64,000 nucleotides of DNA from an uncultured Prevotellaceae bacterium (GTDB taxonomy: Bacteria > Bacteroidota > Bacteroidia > Bacteroidales > Bacteroidaceae). Position numbers and translations under genes: made by a program. Below the pieces are notes generated by a model, which was not told the DNA's origin, did not search any database, and was given only the letters and a program-made list of their open reading frames with translations. Of the stretch, positions 6,944-15,205 are shown in pieces (the stretch's first letter is position 1; every line of letters begins with the position of its first letter). The DNA lies in assembly GCA_902776665.1 (NCBI GenBank), contig CACYQZ010000009.1, forward strand, positions 1 through 64,000, given 5' to 3'.

Positions 6944-8471
6944 ATTTCTTTTTCTTTTTCGATTTTCCAGTCGTTTTCGACTTCTGACTGGTCGTATTTG
7001 CCAGCGAGCGCACACAGCGGAAACCGATGTAACTGCGCGGCTGATTCTGATATTCCCACGTGCGCCAAGCCGAGCGGATATACGACTCTGGATCCTTCCA
7101 AGAACCACCGCGCACCGACTTTTTCTTCAGTTTGTAGGGGTCTTCCTTCGCCGCCTTGTATTCCAACTGCGGATTCAGGTCGTTCATCGCATCGACACCG
7201 GCCTCGGTGTAAATCGTCGAAGTCCATTCGGCGACGTTGCCCGCCATATCGAACAATCCGTTAGAATTCGTGCCGTAGATGCCCACTTTCGAGGTAATCA
7301 AGTTGCCGTCTTTCGTGTAGTTGCCGCGGTCGGGCTTGAAATTCGCATAGAAACAGCCTTCGCCACTCTTCACCTGCTCGTTGTCCCACGGAAATTCGTT
7401 TTGGTCTTTGCCACGGGCAGCATATTCCCATTCGGCCTCGGTCGGCAGGCGATAGCGCTGCACGTAGCGAGCCTCCGGACCCAAGCCTTTCAGCAGGTAT
7501 TCCGTGCGCCAAGCGCAGAACGCATTGGCCTGCTCCCACGTCACACCGACGACGGGATAGTCGTTGTAGGCAGGGTTCGAGAAGTAGTTGCGCAGATAGA
7601 CCTCGTTGTCGGAATTCTGGAAATCGTTCACCCAACAGGTCGTATCGGGATAAATATTAACAATGTACGTGTTGAGGAAGTCCCACGGTCCCGACAGTGG
7701 TCGGTTGATGGTTTCGCGCACGATGCGACCCTCGTCGTCGATGTAGGCGGTGTCTTTCGAAATCATTACGACTTCGTTCGGATCGACCACTACGTCGGTG
7801 TTCAGATTGCGCTCCTCGGCCCTCATTCGGTTGCGGCGCAGGGCTGCCGTCGTGTAGTCATAGACCTCGTAGCGATAGTTCATCTGCGAATAGTCGAGCA
7901 GTTTTTCACCCGTGACAGGGTTCGTCACATAGAGGCTTTCGATGGCCCGCAGTTCGTCTTCGTTGGGCTTGCGCGGCAGTTGTTTTTTCCAGTTCAAGAA
8001 AGGTCCGATGGGGTCGCCGTTCTTGTCCTCGGTGATCATATACGACTCATCGCCGCCATACGACGGATCGGCCAGTCGCGTGCGAAGAATCGAGTCGCGC
8101 ACCCAGTTCACGAACTGCTTATACTGCGAGTTGGTCACCTCGGTCTCGTCCATCCAGAAACCATCCACCGACACGTCTCTCACGGGCATTTTCTTGCCCC
8201 AGAGCGAGTCTTGCTCTTCCAAACCCATGCGCAGCCAACCGCGCTCGATTTTCGTCATGCCGTAGGGCGACGGCTCGCTGAAAGCGCGACCGCTCACGCC
8301 CACCACTTCGCCGCCTTTTCCCGACGACGACGCTTGTTTCGCGCCCATGCAGCCAACTAAAAGCGACATAAGGAAGAAGGCTAAAAAGAGCCCACCCCCT
8401 GCCCCTCCCCAAAGGAGGGGGGATTGATTACTTTTTCTATTGTTTTTACTCATATTCTTCAATTTTTTCAT
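6942..8471 (-). CDS. gldK: Type IX secretion lipoprotein GldK (PorK), SUMF1 fold
   Basis: GldK/PorK is the lipid-anchored T9SS ring protein that binds GldN. The product is 509 residues. The lipobox is LVGC. The FGE-sulfatase/SUMF1 fold is clear from VSVDGFWMDETEVTNSQY, YRLPTEAEWEYAARG, MAGNVAEWTS, VRGGSW and SYIGFRCVRS. The N-terminus is odd: a GC-rich repeat (8386-8423) encodes SPLLWGGAGGG between the charged start and the hydrophobic core of the signal peptide. The first ATG (8471) lies in word-repeat DNA, so the ATG at 8453 (MSKNN) is also possible. The C-terminus is a run of lysines. It is second in the operon after porP. Confidence 0.95.
   Translation of the reverse strand: MKKLKNMSKNNRKSNQSPLLWGGAGGGLFLAFFLMSLLVGCMGAKQASSSGKGGEVVGVSGRAFSEPSPYGMTKIERGWLRMGLEEQDSLWGKKMPVRDVSVDGFWMDETEVTNSQYKQFVNWVRDSILRTRLADPSYGGDESYMITEDKNGDPIGPFLNWKKQLPRKPNEDELRAIESLYVTNPVTGEKLLDYSQMNYRYEVYDYTTAALRRNRMRAEERNLNTDVVVDPNEVVMISKDTAYIDDEGRIVRETINRPLSGPWDFLNTYIVNIYPDTTCWVNDFQNSDNEVYLRNYFSNPAYNDYPVVGVTWEQANAFCAWRTEYLLKGLGPEARYVQRYRLPTEAEWEYAARGKDQNEFPWDNEQVKSGEGCFYANFKPDRGNYTKDGNLITSKVGIYGTNSNGLFDMAGNVAEWTSTIYTEAGVDAMNDLNPQLEYKAAKEDPYKLKKKSVRGGSWKDPESYIRSAWRTWEYQNQPRSYIGFRCVRSLANTTSQKSKTTGKSKKKKK
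8386..8423 (+). repeat. GC-rich palindromic element inside gldK signal peptide
   Basis: This copy matches the 38-bp element at 6906-6943 but lies inside the gldK reading frame. CCCCTCC and GGAGGGG form the stem around AAA. It is in frame and encodes SPLLWGGAGGG on the gldK strand, and it keeps gldK open. Confidence 0.55.
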
Positions 8472-8496
8472 TTTTTCAATCTTTCATTTTCAAAGA
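8457..8496. repeat. GAAAGATTGAAAAA word repeat between porP and gldK
   Basis: Read on the minus strand, GAAAGATTGAAAAAATGAAAAA and related words span the porP stop and the gldK start. The same word family (GAAAGATTGAAAAATTGAAAG) occurs at 45732-45754 after parE. Confidence 0.45.
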
Positions 8497-9452
8497 ATTC
8501 TCACACTCTGATGCCTGTTCCGACCTTTTTTCACCAGATTGATGTCCTGCTGATAGCCGATGAACAGTTCGTGCGAGCCGTTGATGGCACTGATGCCCGA
8601 GGTGTAGAACTCGTAGCTGTAGCCGACGACAATACCGTGGAACTGACCGCCGATCAGCGCCGTCACCGACGTTTTCGGACTGTAGGTCACGCCCAGATAC
8701 ATCATTTTCTCGTCGTGTTTGTATGTCAGTCGCCCCGTCACGTCGCCCCGCCACGAAACCATGTCGCTGCGCACCAAAAACGAGGGCTGCACTGATAAAA
8801 ACGGATTTCTCAGCCGAATATTGTATCCGCCCGTCAAATAATATGTGCGATCGACCTGCAATTCGTTCCTTTCGCCAAGTCGGATGAGCGGTGCGGTGAG
8901 GTGTTGCGCACTCATGCCCACATACAGGTCGCCACGTGTGTAATAGAGGCCGGCAGCGAGGTCGAGCGTGTTGCCATCGACCTTCGACGACGAGAAAGCG
9001 GGGTCGCTCGAGTCGTCCAAGTCGATTTTCGAGCCGTCGAGCGATTCACTGAGCAGTCCGCCCTGCACGCCGACGCTCATCGTGCCGCCAAACAGCCGCA
9101 GTTTCACGGCGTATTGTGCTTCCAAACGCTGATGCGAGAATGCGCCAATCTGGTCGTTGAGCAGCATCACGCCCACGCCGTGATAGGTTTTCATCGCGTA
9201 GAAAGGCAGGTCGGCACTCACGTAGGCCGTCTTCGGATTGCCCTTGAATCCCGCCATGCTGAGGGCATAGGCACCCGTCACGTTGATGACGGCCCGCTTG
9301 CCCACGGCAGCCGGGTTGAACGAGGTCTCCATGTCAAAATAATGACTGAACGAGGGATCGTACTGCGCACAAACCCTCGTGCCGACCATCGCCAGCACTA
9401 ACAATATGACAATTTTGCGTTTAAACACAATGATATAACGCTGATTCGCCAA
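8490..9452 (-). CDS. porP: Type IX secretion outer-membrane protein PorP/SprF
   Basis: PorP/SprF-family proteins are outer-membrane barrels tied to T9SS cell-surface functions and are usually encoded directly upstream of gldK, as here. The product is up to 320 residues. The mature start AQYDPSFSHYFDMETSFNPAAVG is the family signature, and KMMYLGVTYSPKTSVTALIGGQF and VVGYSYEFYTSGI near the end fit the C-terminal strands. There is no in-frame ATG. TTG at 9452 and GTG at 9428 are candidates. The GTG gives a compact signal peptide (FKRKIVILLVLAMVG), so it may be the true start. The nearest ATG is out of frame. Confidence 0.9.
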   Translation of the reverse strand: MANQRYIIVFKRKIVILLVLAMVGTRVCAQYDPSFSHYFDMETSFNPAAVGKRAVINVTGAYALSMAGFKGNPKTAYVSADLPFYAMKTYHGVGVMLLNDQIGAFSHQRLEAQYAVKLRLFGGTMSVGVQGGLLSESLDGSKIDLDDSSDPAFSSSKVDGNTLDLAAGLYYTRGDLYVGMSAQHLTAPLIRLGERNELQVDRTYYLTGGYNIRLRNPFLSVQPSFLVRSDMVSWRGDVTGRLTYKHDEKMMYLGVTYSPKTSVTALIGGQFHGIVVGYSYEFYTSGISAINGSHELFIGYQQDINLVKKGRNRHQSVRIL

Positions 9453-9586
9453 TTTTATTGCATTCAGACTCGAAAAGCCATCGAAAAATGAGGCTTTTTT
9501 ACCATCAAAGGAATCTTAAAAAACAAAAACTGACTGTTAAAAAAAACTAATTTTTGTACTTGATGGAAGTCCCCAGTGTCATTTTT

Positions 9587-9618
9587 TTTGATAATTTCGT
9601 TTATTATTCGTAACTTTG
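9587..9618 (+). promoter_or_regulatory. Bacteroidota-type promoter for the fucosidase gene
   Basis: TTTG (9587-9590) and TAACTTTG (9611-9618) are separated by 20 bases, matching the Bacteroidota -33/-7 consensus. The start codon follows 55 bases downstream. Confidence 0.6.
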
Positions 9619-9672
9619 CCGCGATTTCGTCGTTAAAAAACGAAAATATCGAACATTTTATCTATCATAATT

Positions 9673-11160
9673 ATGAAACTAAACAAGAAAATCGAACTGG
9701 TCTTCGGACTTCTGCTGACGGGATGGCTGTCGGCAGGGGCGCAGGGTTTCAGCCTCGTCAACCAGACGCTGTCGAACCCGACCAACGAGCCGAAAGAGGT
9801 GTTTCCCGTCCCCTCGGAACGGCAAATGAAATGGCAAGAGACGGAATTCTACGCCTTCTTCCACTACGGAATGAATACCTACACGGGTAAAGAGTGGGGA
9901 TTTGGCAACGAAAACGTGAACACGTTTGCGCCGACACGCAAACCCGACCCCGAACAGTGGTTGCGGCTGTGCAAAAAGGCCGAGATGAAAGGCGGCATCG
10001 CTGTGGTGAAGCACCACGACGGCTTCTGCTTGTGGCCAACGCAAACAACCAGCCACCACTGCCAAAATTCGTCGAACAAATTTGCGAAAGAGACGAACAT
10101 TCCACGCGACTTCGCCGCAGCAGCCAAGAAATTGGGCATGAAATACGGCTTCTATGTGTCGCCCTGGGACAGAAACAGTGCTTATTACGGCACCGACAAG
10201 TATGTCACCGACGTCTTCCTTCGCCAGTGCTTCGAACTTTCGCAGTATGGCACCGACCAATTTGAAATGTGGTTCGACGGTGCCCGCGGCGGCGACGGCT
10301 ACTACGGCGGCCAAGGCGGAACGCGCGACATCGACGAGAGCTACTACTACGACATTCCAAACCTCCGCGACAGCGTCCACCGCGTCTGCCCCGACATCAT
10401 TCTCTGGGGTCTCGGCGGCGAGGCTCGCTGGTGCGGCACCGAATCGGGCTACACGAACGAAACGACTTGGTCGATGGGTTCGGGCTTGAGCGGCAACGAA
10501 AACGAGTGGAAATGGTTCCCCAGCGAGAGCGACGCCAAAGCCACTAGCCACGGATGGTTCTGGCACGACGGCGAATCGACGAAAGACAGCGAGACACTCT
10601 TCAAGATGTATCTCGAAACCGTCGGTCGCAACGCCACGCTCATCCTCAACTTCCCGCCCGACAAGTCGGGTCGTCTCACCAACAACGACAGCATCCAACT
10701 CTGTCAGTTGGGCGACAAACTGCGCAAGCGTTTCGGCACCGACCTCGCCAGAACCGCGACTGTGACCACCTCTGAGACACGCTCAGGCGGTTACTACGAT
10801 GCCTACAAACTCATCGACGACGACAAGAACACCTATTGGGCAACGGAAGACGGACAGAAAACCGCCACCATCACCCTGACTTGGAACACGCCGCAGACCG
10901 TGCGCTACGTCACTCTGCAAGAATTCATCCGCAAGGGACAGCGCATCAAGGGCTTTACGATTGAAACGACTGAAGACGGCTCGACCTGGACGCGTCGCGC
11001 ATCGAACATCCAGACGACCACCGTCGGCTACAAGCGAATCATTCCTCTCAATGGCAATACGGGAAACAGCTACGGAAGCGGCTACAAAGTTCGTGGCGTA
11101 CGCGTGAAAATCACCGACAGCCGCGCTTGTCCGCTGCTGCATACTCTGAGCGTCTTCTAA
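9673..11160 (+). CDS. Alpha-L-fucosidase, GH29, with C-terminal F5/8 type C-like domain
   Basis: GH29 enzymes release alpha-L-fucose from host or plant glycans with retention. The 495-residue product has a signal peptide ending SAGAQ. The catalytic barrel shows FYAFFHYGMNTYTGKEWG, VVKHHDGFCLWPT and FEMWFDGARGG, where the Asp near residue 201 is the expected nucleophile. NATLILNFPPDKSGRL closes the domain. Residues from about 355 on (ATVTTSETRSGGYYDAYKLIDDD onward) resemble a discoidin/F5/8C carbohydrate-binding module. The motif spacing suggests the narrower GH29-B group, but this is inference. It starts an apparent two-gene unit with the secreted protein 20 bp downstream. Confidence 0.9.
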   Translation: MKLNKKIELVFGLLLTGWLSAGAQGFSLVNQTLSNPTNEPKEVFPVPSERQMKWQETEFYAFFHYGMNTYTGKEWGFGNENVNTFAPTRKPDPEQWLRLCKKAEMKGGIAVVKHHDGFCLWPTQTTSHHCQNSSNKFAKETNIPRDFAAAAKKLGMKYGFYVSPWDRNSAYYGTDKYVTDVFLRQCFELSQYGTDQFEMWFDGARGGDGYYGGQGGTRDIDESYYYDIPNLRDSVHRVCPDIILWGLGGEARWCGTESGYTNETTWSMGSGLSGNENEWKWFPSESDAKATSHGWFWHDGESTKDSETLFKMYLETVGRNATLILNFPPDKSGRLTNNDSIQLCQLGDKLRKRFGTDLARTATVTTSETRSGGYYDAYKLIDDDKNTYWATEDGQKTATITLTWNTPQTVRYVTLQEFIRKGQRIKGFTIETTEDGSTWTRRASNIQTTTVGYKRIIPLNGNTGNSYGSGYKVRGVRVKITDSRACPLLHTLSVF

Positions 11161-11180
11161 CCCTTAAAACCGACAAAGCA

Positions 11181-13691
11181 ATGAAAAAGATACTTTCCAT
11201 CGTATTTTTCTCGGTCAGTGCAGTGCTCACGGCACAGGCACAGGTGGCCGAAGTGACGTTCGACACGGACGACTACGCTTCCATCGGCGTGTATGACTCG
11301 TGGGAAAATTCCCCGTTCCGCAAAGGTTTGTTGGAAGGCAATGTGGCCGTGATCGACAATCCGCATACGGAAGTGAATGAAATTATGGGCGTGGCCCCGA
11401 ATCCGACTGCGAAAGTGCTCGCCGTGCAGCGTTCGCGCTACGGCTCGAACCAGTTCGGTGCCCGCATCGACCTGAAAAAGCCCTTTTCGCTGAAACCCAC
11501 GACGCAGTATGTCCACGTGCTGGTGCATCGCCCCGTCGAAGGCCGCGTGATGCTGATGGGTCTTGGCAAGCACCGCGAAAAAGAGTGGGCTGGCCAGAGC
11601 CAGGAAGTCGAACAATTCTGGTCAATTAGCACAACCACCGTCAAGCCCGACATGTGGACCGACGCCGTGTTCCCCATCAAGGGCGTGAGCGGTGTGGATA
11701 TCTACAGCCTTGTGCTCGTGCCCGAGTGTGAATCGACCCACGACCGCGCTGAAGACTTCATCGCCTACATCGACCAAATCATCGTGAACACGTCGAGCGC
11801 TCCGCTCGTTCAGTACGACGAGTATCCCACGAATTTCGACAAGGAAACCGCGAAGGCCACACGTTCCGACCGCGGTATCCTCAGCGTGGGTCTGCAAAAC
11901 GTGAAAACGCTGTCAATCACCTCGTCGCCCTCGACCTCCGACCCGCTCTATCGCAACCGCATGGACGCAACGTTCGCCGTGAAACCCGGCCAGAGCGTCA
12001 AGCCTGTGTTCAACTACAAAGGCACTTGGATGTCGGGTTACACCTATGTCGATTACGGTCAGGACGGCAAATTCTCCTACGAAATCAACGCCAACGGAAC
12101 GCCAGCTGCCGGCAGCGACATCGTCAGCTACTCGGCCTATCAGAACAATGGCTCGTGGCGCAACAGTGCAGGAAACTCCGTGAGCGACGGCAACACGCTG
12201 AACATGCCCAACTTCACCGTTCCTGCAAACACCCCGCTGGGCTTCTATCGGATGCGCTTCAAGGTTGACTGGAACTGCATCGACCCGGGTGGTAACATCA
12301 ACGAAGGCAACACGATTCAGGGCAACGGCGGTGGTATCGTCGATGTGCGCCTGAACGTCCACGCCGACGAGGTGAGCGTGATGGAAGACAACCGTAACGG
12401 CGAAATCCTGAACGGCGACGGCACTTCGCTCGTCACCAAAACGCCCTTCGGAAAGGCTTTCACCATCAAACTCAACCCCGAAAACGGTTTTACTTACAAC
12501 GGCGTGCGCATTCGTCACGGATACAACCTCACGGGCGACAGCCTCATCCACGAAACGCCGCAGTATGTCGATGAAATCGTCTATCGCAACGAGTTCGACG
12601 AAAACGACTGCTACACCATCAAGGCCGAATGGGTCGATGGCGACATCATGCTCGAAGGTCTGTTTGTCGAAAGTGGCACCGAAAAAGACTTCGAATATCC
12701 CATCAACTACGACAAGGAAACGGCTGTGATGACTCGCGACGACCGCCACTTGGACGGCGTGACGATGAGCGGCACGACTTTCGACGTACCCAACGACAAG
12801 CACATCTACCACGAGGACATGACGAAGACGTTTTTCGCAAAGGCAAATGAAAATGTCAGTGTGGAATACAGTTACACGGGCTCGTGGATGAACGGCTACG
12901 TCTATATCGACAAAGGACAAGACGGCAATTTCGAAGTCGGCACCGTGACCAACGGTGTCATCAGCGGCAACAGCGACGTGATGACTTTCTCGTTTTGGAG
13001 CGGCGACAACACCAATGGAAAGTCGGGTTACAACAGCAATGGTGTTAACCTCACTGAAGGTGCCCGCAATGTCATCAATCCGCCGGCTTTTAAGATTCCG
13101 CAGGTGGCCGATGGCTTCTATCGCATTCGTTTCAAAGTCGATTGGAACGAAATCGACCCTGCGGGAAACACCACTGCTGACAACAACATTATCCACAACG
13201 GTGGCAGTATTGTCGATGCCAGACTGCGCATTTTCAGCGGCTCGAACGTGAGCCTCAGCGCAGAAATCACCGGCAATGGCTCTGTGACAACGGCAAGCGG
13301 CTCGGCCCTGCCCGCAACCATCCCTTTCAACAAGGCATACACCATCGCTCTGAAACCGTCGGGCGAAGCGAAATTTGAGTCGCTCAGCGTCAACCACGGC
13401 ATCCTCACGGGCGAGGAGAAAATCCACAGTGTGCCGCAGCGTCTGACGAAGGTTTACACGGCCAACGAAATCAACGGAGAATCGTTTACGATTCCTGCCG
13501 ACATCATCGACGGCGACGTGCAGTTGAAGGCGGTTTTCAAAGGTGGCGACCAATCGGGAATCATGGCTTACGAAAGTTCCGAAGATGTCAATGACAGCCT
13601 TTTCGACTTGCAAGGTCGGAAGCTGATCAACGAAACAACGCTGCCGAAAGGCATTTACATCAAAAATGGACGCAAAGTCGTCAAACGCTGA
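11181..13691 (+). CDS. Secreted multidomain protein with two GEVED-type units and a T9SS-like tail
   Basis: This encodes 836 residues starting at the ATG before MKKILSIVFFSVSAVLTAQAQ; upstream codons in the same frame overlap the fucosidase gene and are not needed. Residues to about 200 look like a carbohydrate-binding beta-sandwich. Two similar units follow. Each opens NFDKETAKATRSDR or NYDKETAVMTRDDR and carries YTYVDYGQDGKFSYEI or YVYIDKGQDGNFEVG, the GEVED pattern, then FYRMRFKVDWN or FYRIRFKVDWN. The C-terminus (LFDLQGRKL, LPKGIYIKNGRKVVKR) resembles a type IX secretion tail. The protein probably goes to the cell surface and may help bind or process fucosylated glycans with the upstream GH29. 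That role is inferred from position only. Confidence 0.75.
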   Translation: MKKILSIVFFSVSAVLTAQAQVAEVTFDTDDYASIGVYDSWENSPFRKGLLEGNVAVIDNPHTEVNEIMGVAPNPTAKVLAVQRSRYGSNQFGARIDLKKPFSLKPTTQYVHVLVHRPVEGRVMLMGLGKHREKEWAGQSQEVEQFWSISTTTVKPDMWTDAVFPIKGVSGVDIYSLVLVPECESTHDRAEDFIAYIDQIIVNTSSAPLVQYDEYPTNFDKETAKATRSDRGILSVGLQNVKTLSITSSPSTSDPLYRNRMDATFAVKPGQSVKPVFNYKGTWMSGYTYVDYGQDGKFSYEINANGTPAAGSDIVSYSAYQNNGSWRNSAGNSVSDGNTLNMPNFTVPANTPLGFYRMRFKVDWNCIDPGGNINEGNTIQGNGGGIVDVRLNVHADEVSVMEDNRNGEILNGDGTSLVTKTPFGKAFTIKLNPENGFTYNGVRIRHGYNLTGDSLIHETPQYVDEIVYRNEFDENDCYTIKAEWVDGDIMLEGLFVESGTEKDFEYPINYDKETAVMTRDDRHLDGVTMSGTTFDVPNDKHIYHEDMTKTFFAKANENVSVEYSYTGSWMNGYVYIDKGQDGNFEVGTVTNGVISGNSDVMTFSFWSGDNTNGKSGYNSNGVNLTEGARNVINPPAFKIPQVADGFYRIRFKVDWNEIDPAGNTTADNNIIHNGGSIVDARLRIFSGSNVSLSAEITGNGSVTTASGSALPATIPFNKAYTIALKPSGEAKFESLSVNHGILTGEEKIHSVPQRLTKVYTANEINGESFTIPADIIDGDVQLKAVFKGGDQSGIMAYESSEDVNDSLFDLQGRKLINETTLPKGIYIKNGRKVVKR

Positions 13692-13705
13692 CGGTTAGGC
13701 CATCA

Positions 13706-13753
13706 AAAAAATCGCCGTTTTACTGTCGAATGGGCAGTGAAGCGGCGATTTTT
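13706..13753. terminator. Bidirectional terminator between convergent genes
   Basis: AAAAATCGCCGTTTTACTG (13706-13724) pairs with CAGTGAAGCGGCGATTTTT (13735-13753), with a G-T pair and a 10-base loop. A-runs and T-runs flank both sides, so it can serve both the secreted-protein gene and manC. Confidence 0.85.
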
Positions 13754-13778
13754 CGTTCAATTCAGTTCAGGTTTTTCG

Positions 13779-14879
13779 TTAGATAAATTCGTCGCCCTTG
13801 CTGATTTGAACATCGGTGATGTATTTCCGAATCAAGTCCGACGAGTCCTCTTTCTTGCAGATGAGCAGCACGTTGTCCTTCTCGGCCACGATGTAGCCGT
13901 CGAGTCCGTTGATGACCGCCAGCCTACCCTTCGGCAATTTCACGATGTTGTTGTGGCTCTCGTCGATAATCACGTCGCTGTCGATAATGACATTGTCGTC
14001 GGCACTCTTCGAACGAGCCTCGTAAATGCCGTGCCACGTACCCAAATCGGCCCATCCGAAACTGCATTTCATCACATAAACCTCTTCGGAACGCTCCAAA
14101 ATGCTGTGGTCGATCGATAAATTCGGGTAATATTGGAATTGGCGTTGCGCCAGTTCGTTTTCTTCCTCGACGGTCAGATTCTTCGCTGCCGTGTCAGACT
14201 CGCGGAAAATCGGCGGCAGCAACTTCTCGAAACACTGCTGCAAAAAGCCAGCACGCGAAAGAAACAAGCCCGTGTTCCAATAAAACTCGCCACTCTCGAC
14301 GAACATCCGCGCAAAGTCGCGCGAAGGCTTCTCCGTGAACGACTGCACGCGAAAAACGTGCTCGCCAACGGGTTCGCCGAGCTGTATGTAGCCGTATCCG
14401 GGCTCCGGTCGCGTCGGCTTGATACCCATCGTCAGCAGTCCGTCGTAACGATCGACGAATCGCAGTCCCTCCATAATATTCTCGCGGAAAGCCTCCTCGT
14501 TCTGCACCTCGTAGTCCGACGGCGAAACGATGATGTTCGCCTCGCTGTCGCGCTTCAGAATGCGGTGACACGCCCACGCCACGCTCGGTGCCGTGTTGCG
14601 GTGAATCGGCTCGGCCAACAGGTTTTCGGCAGGCAGTTCGGGCAACTGCTCCACGACGAGCGACCGATACGCCTCGTTGGTGTTCACGTAGATATGCTCA
14701 CGCGGAATGATGGCCGCCAGACGGTCGAACGTCTGTTGCAGAAAGGTGCGCCCCGAGCCGAAGAAGTCGATGAACTGCTTCGGATATTCCTCGCGGCTGT
14801 TCGGCCACAATCGCCGACCCTTTCCACCCGCCAAAATCACGCAATAAGCCTTGTCAAGTATATTTCTGTCGTTTCCCAT
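13779..14879 (-). CDS. manC: Mannose-1-phosphate guanylyltransferase
   Basis: The enzyme joins GTP and mannose-1-phosphate to give GDP-mannose, the precursor of GDP-fucose and of mannose in surface glycans. The 366-residue product has the nucleotidyltransferase signature VILAGGKGRRLWPNSREE followed by YPKQF. FTEKPSR marks the sugar-phosphate site and FYWNTGLFL is typical of the family. It lacks the isomerase domain of long bifunctional ManC proteins, which fits the short form of about 360 residues. It is transcribed alone. The adjacent fucosidase faces the other way, so no operon link to it exists. Confidence 0.93.
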   Translation of the reverse strand: MGNDRNILDKAYCVILAGGKGRRLWPNSREEYPKQFIDFFGSGRTFLQQTFDRLAAIIPREHIYVNTNEAYRSLVVEQLPELPAENLLAEPIHRNTAPSVAWACHRILKRDSEANIIVSPSDYEVQNEEAFRENIMEGLRFVDRYDGLLTMGIKPTRPEPGYGYIQLGEPVGEHVFRVQSFTEKPSRDFARMFVESGEFYWNTGLFLSRAGFLQQCFEKLLPPIFRESDTAAKNLTVEEENELAQRQFQYYPNLSIDHSILERSEEVYVMKCSFGWADLGTWHGIYEARSKSADDNVIIDSDVIIDESHNNIVKLPKGRLAVINGLDGYIVAEKDNVLLICKKEDSSDLIRKYITDVQISKGDEFI

Positions 14880-14955
14880 TCTCCGTTTTTTATGTAGGTT
14901 AGTCCTATCAATAAAACGGAATATGAGCCCATTTATTACTTTTTTTTACGAAAAG

Positions 14956-14987
14956 TTTGTACGATTCAGAAAAATCGCGTATCTTTG
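14956..14987 (+). promoter_or_regulatory. Promoter of tRNA-Leu(CAA)
   Basis: TTTG (14956-14959), a 20-base spacer and TATCTTTG (14980-14987) match the Bacteroidota consensus. The tRNA begins 46 bases downstream. Confidence 0.65.
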
Positions 14988-15033
14988 CACCCGCAATCGT
15001 CCAGAAATGGCGATTAGCCGTGTTTGAAGCGCT

Positions 15034-15115
15034 GCCCAGATGGCGGAATCGGTAGACGCGCTGGTCTCAAACACCAGTGGGGCAACCCGTGCCGGTTCGA
15101 CCCCGGCTCTGGGTA
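15034..15115 (+). tRNA. tRNA-Leu(CAA)
   Basis: The 82-nt gene folds as a class II tRNA. The acceptor stem is GCCCAGA/TCTGGGT with discriminator A. The anticodon stem CTGGT/ACCAG encloses CTCAAAC, giving anticodon CAA, which reads UUG. A long variable arm and the T-loop GGTTCGACC are present. No CCA is encoded. Confidence 0.95.
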
Positions 15116-15130
15116 CTTCAAAACAAACGA

Positions 15131-15174
15131 AATCCCCTGTAAATCAAGCATTTACAGGGGATTTTTTATTTTTG
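15131..15174 (+). terminator. Terminator after tRNA-Leu(CAA)
   Basis: AAATCCCCTGTAAA (15131-15144) and TTTACAGGGGATTT (15152-15165) form a perfect 14-bp stem with a 7-base loop, followed by a T-rich run. Confidence 0.9.
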
Positions 15175-15205
15175 GGTTGCCAATAGGTACAACAATTTGT
15201 CCGTT

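Noticed and set aside
11913..13613. 566-codon open frame on the minus strand
   Set aside because: It is opposite the GEVED protein, has no start context and a His/Val/Asp-rich shadow composition caused by the biased codons of the real gene.
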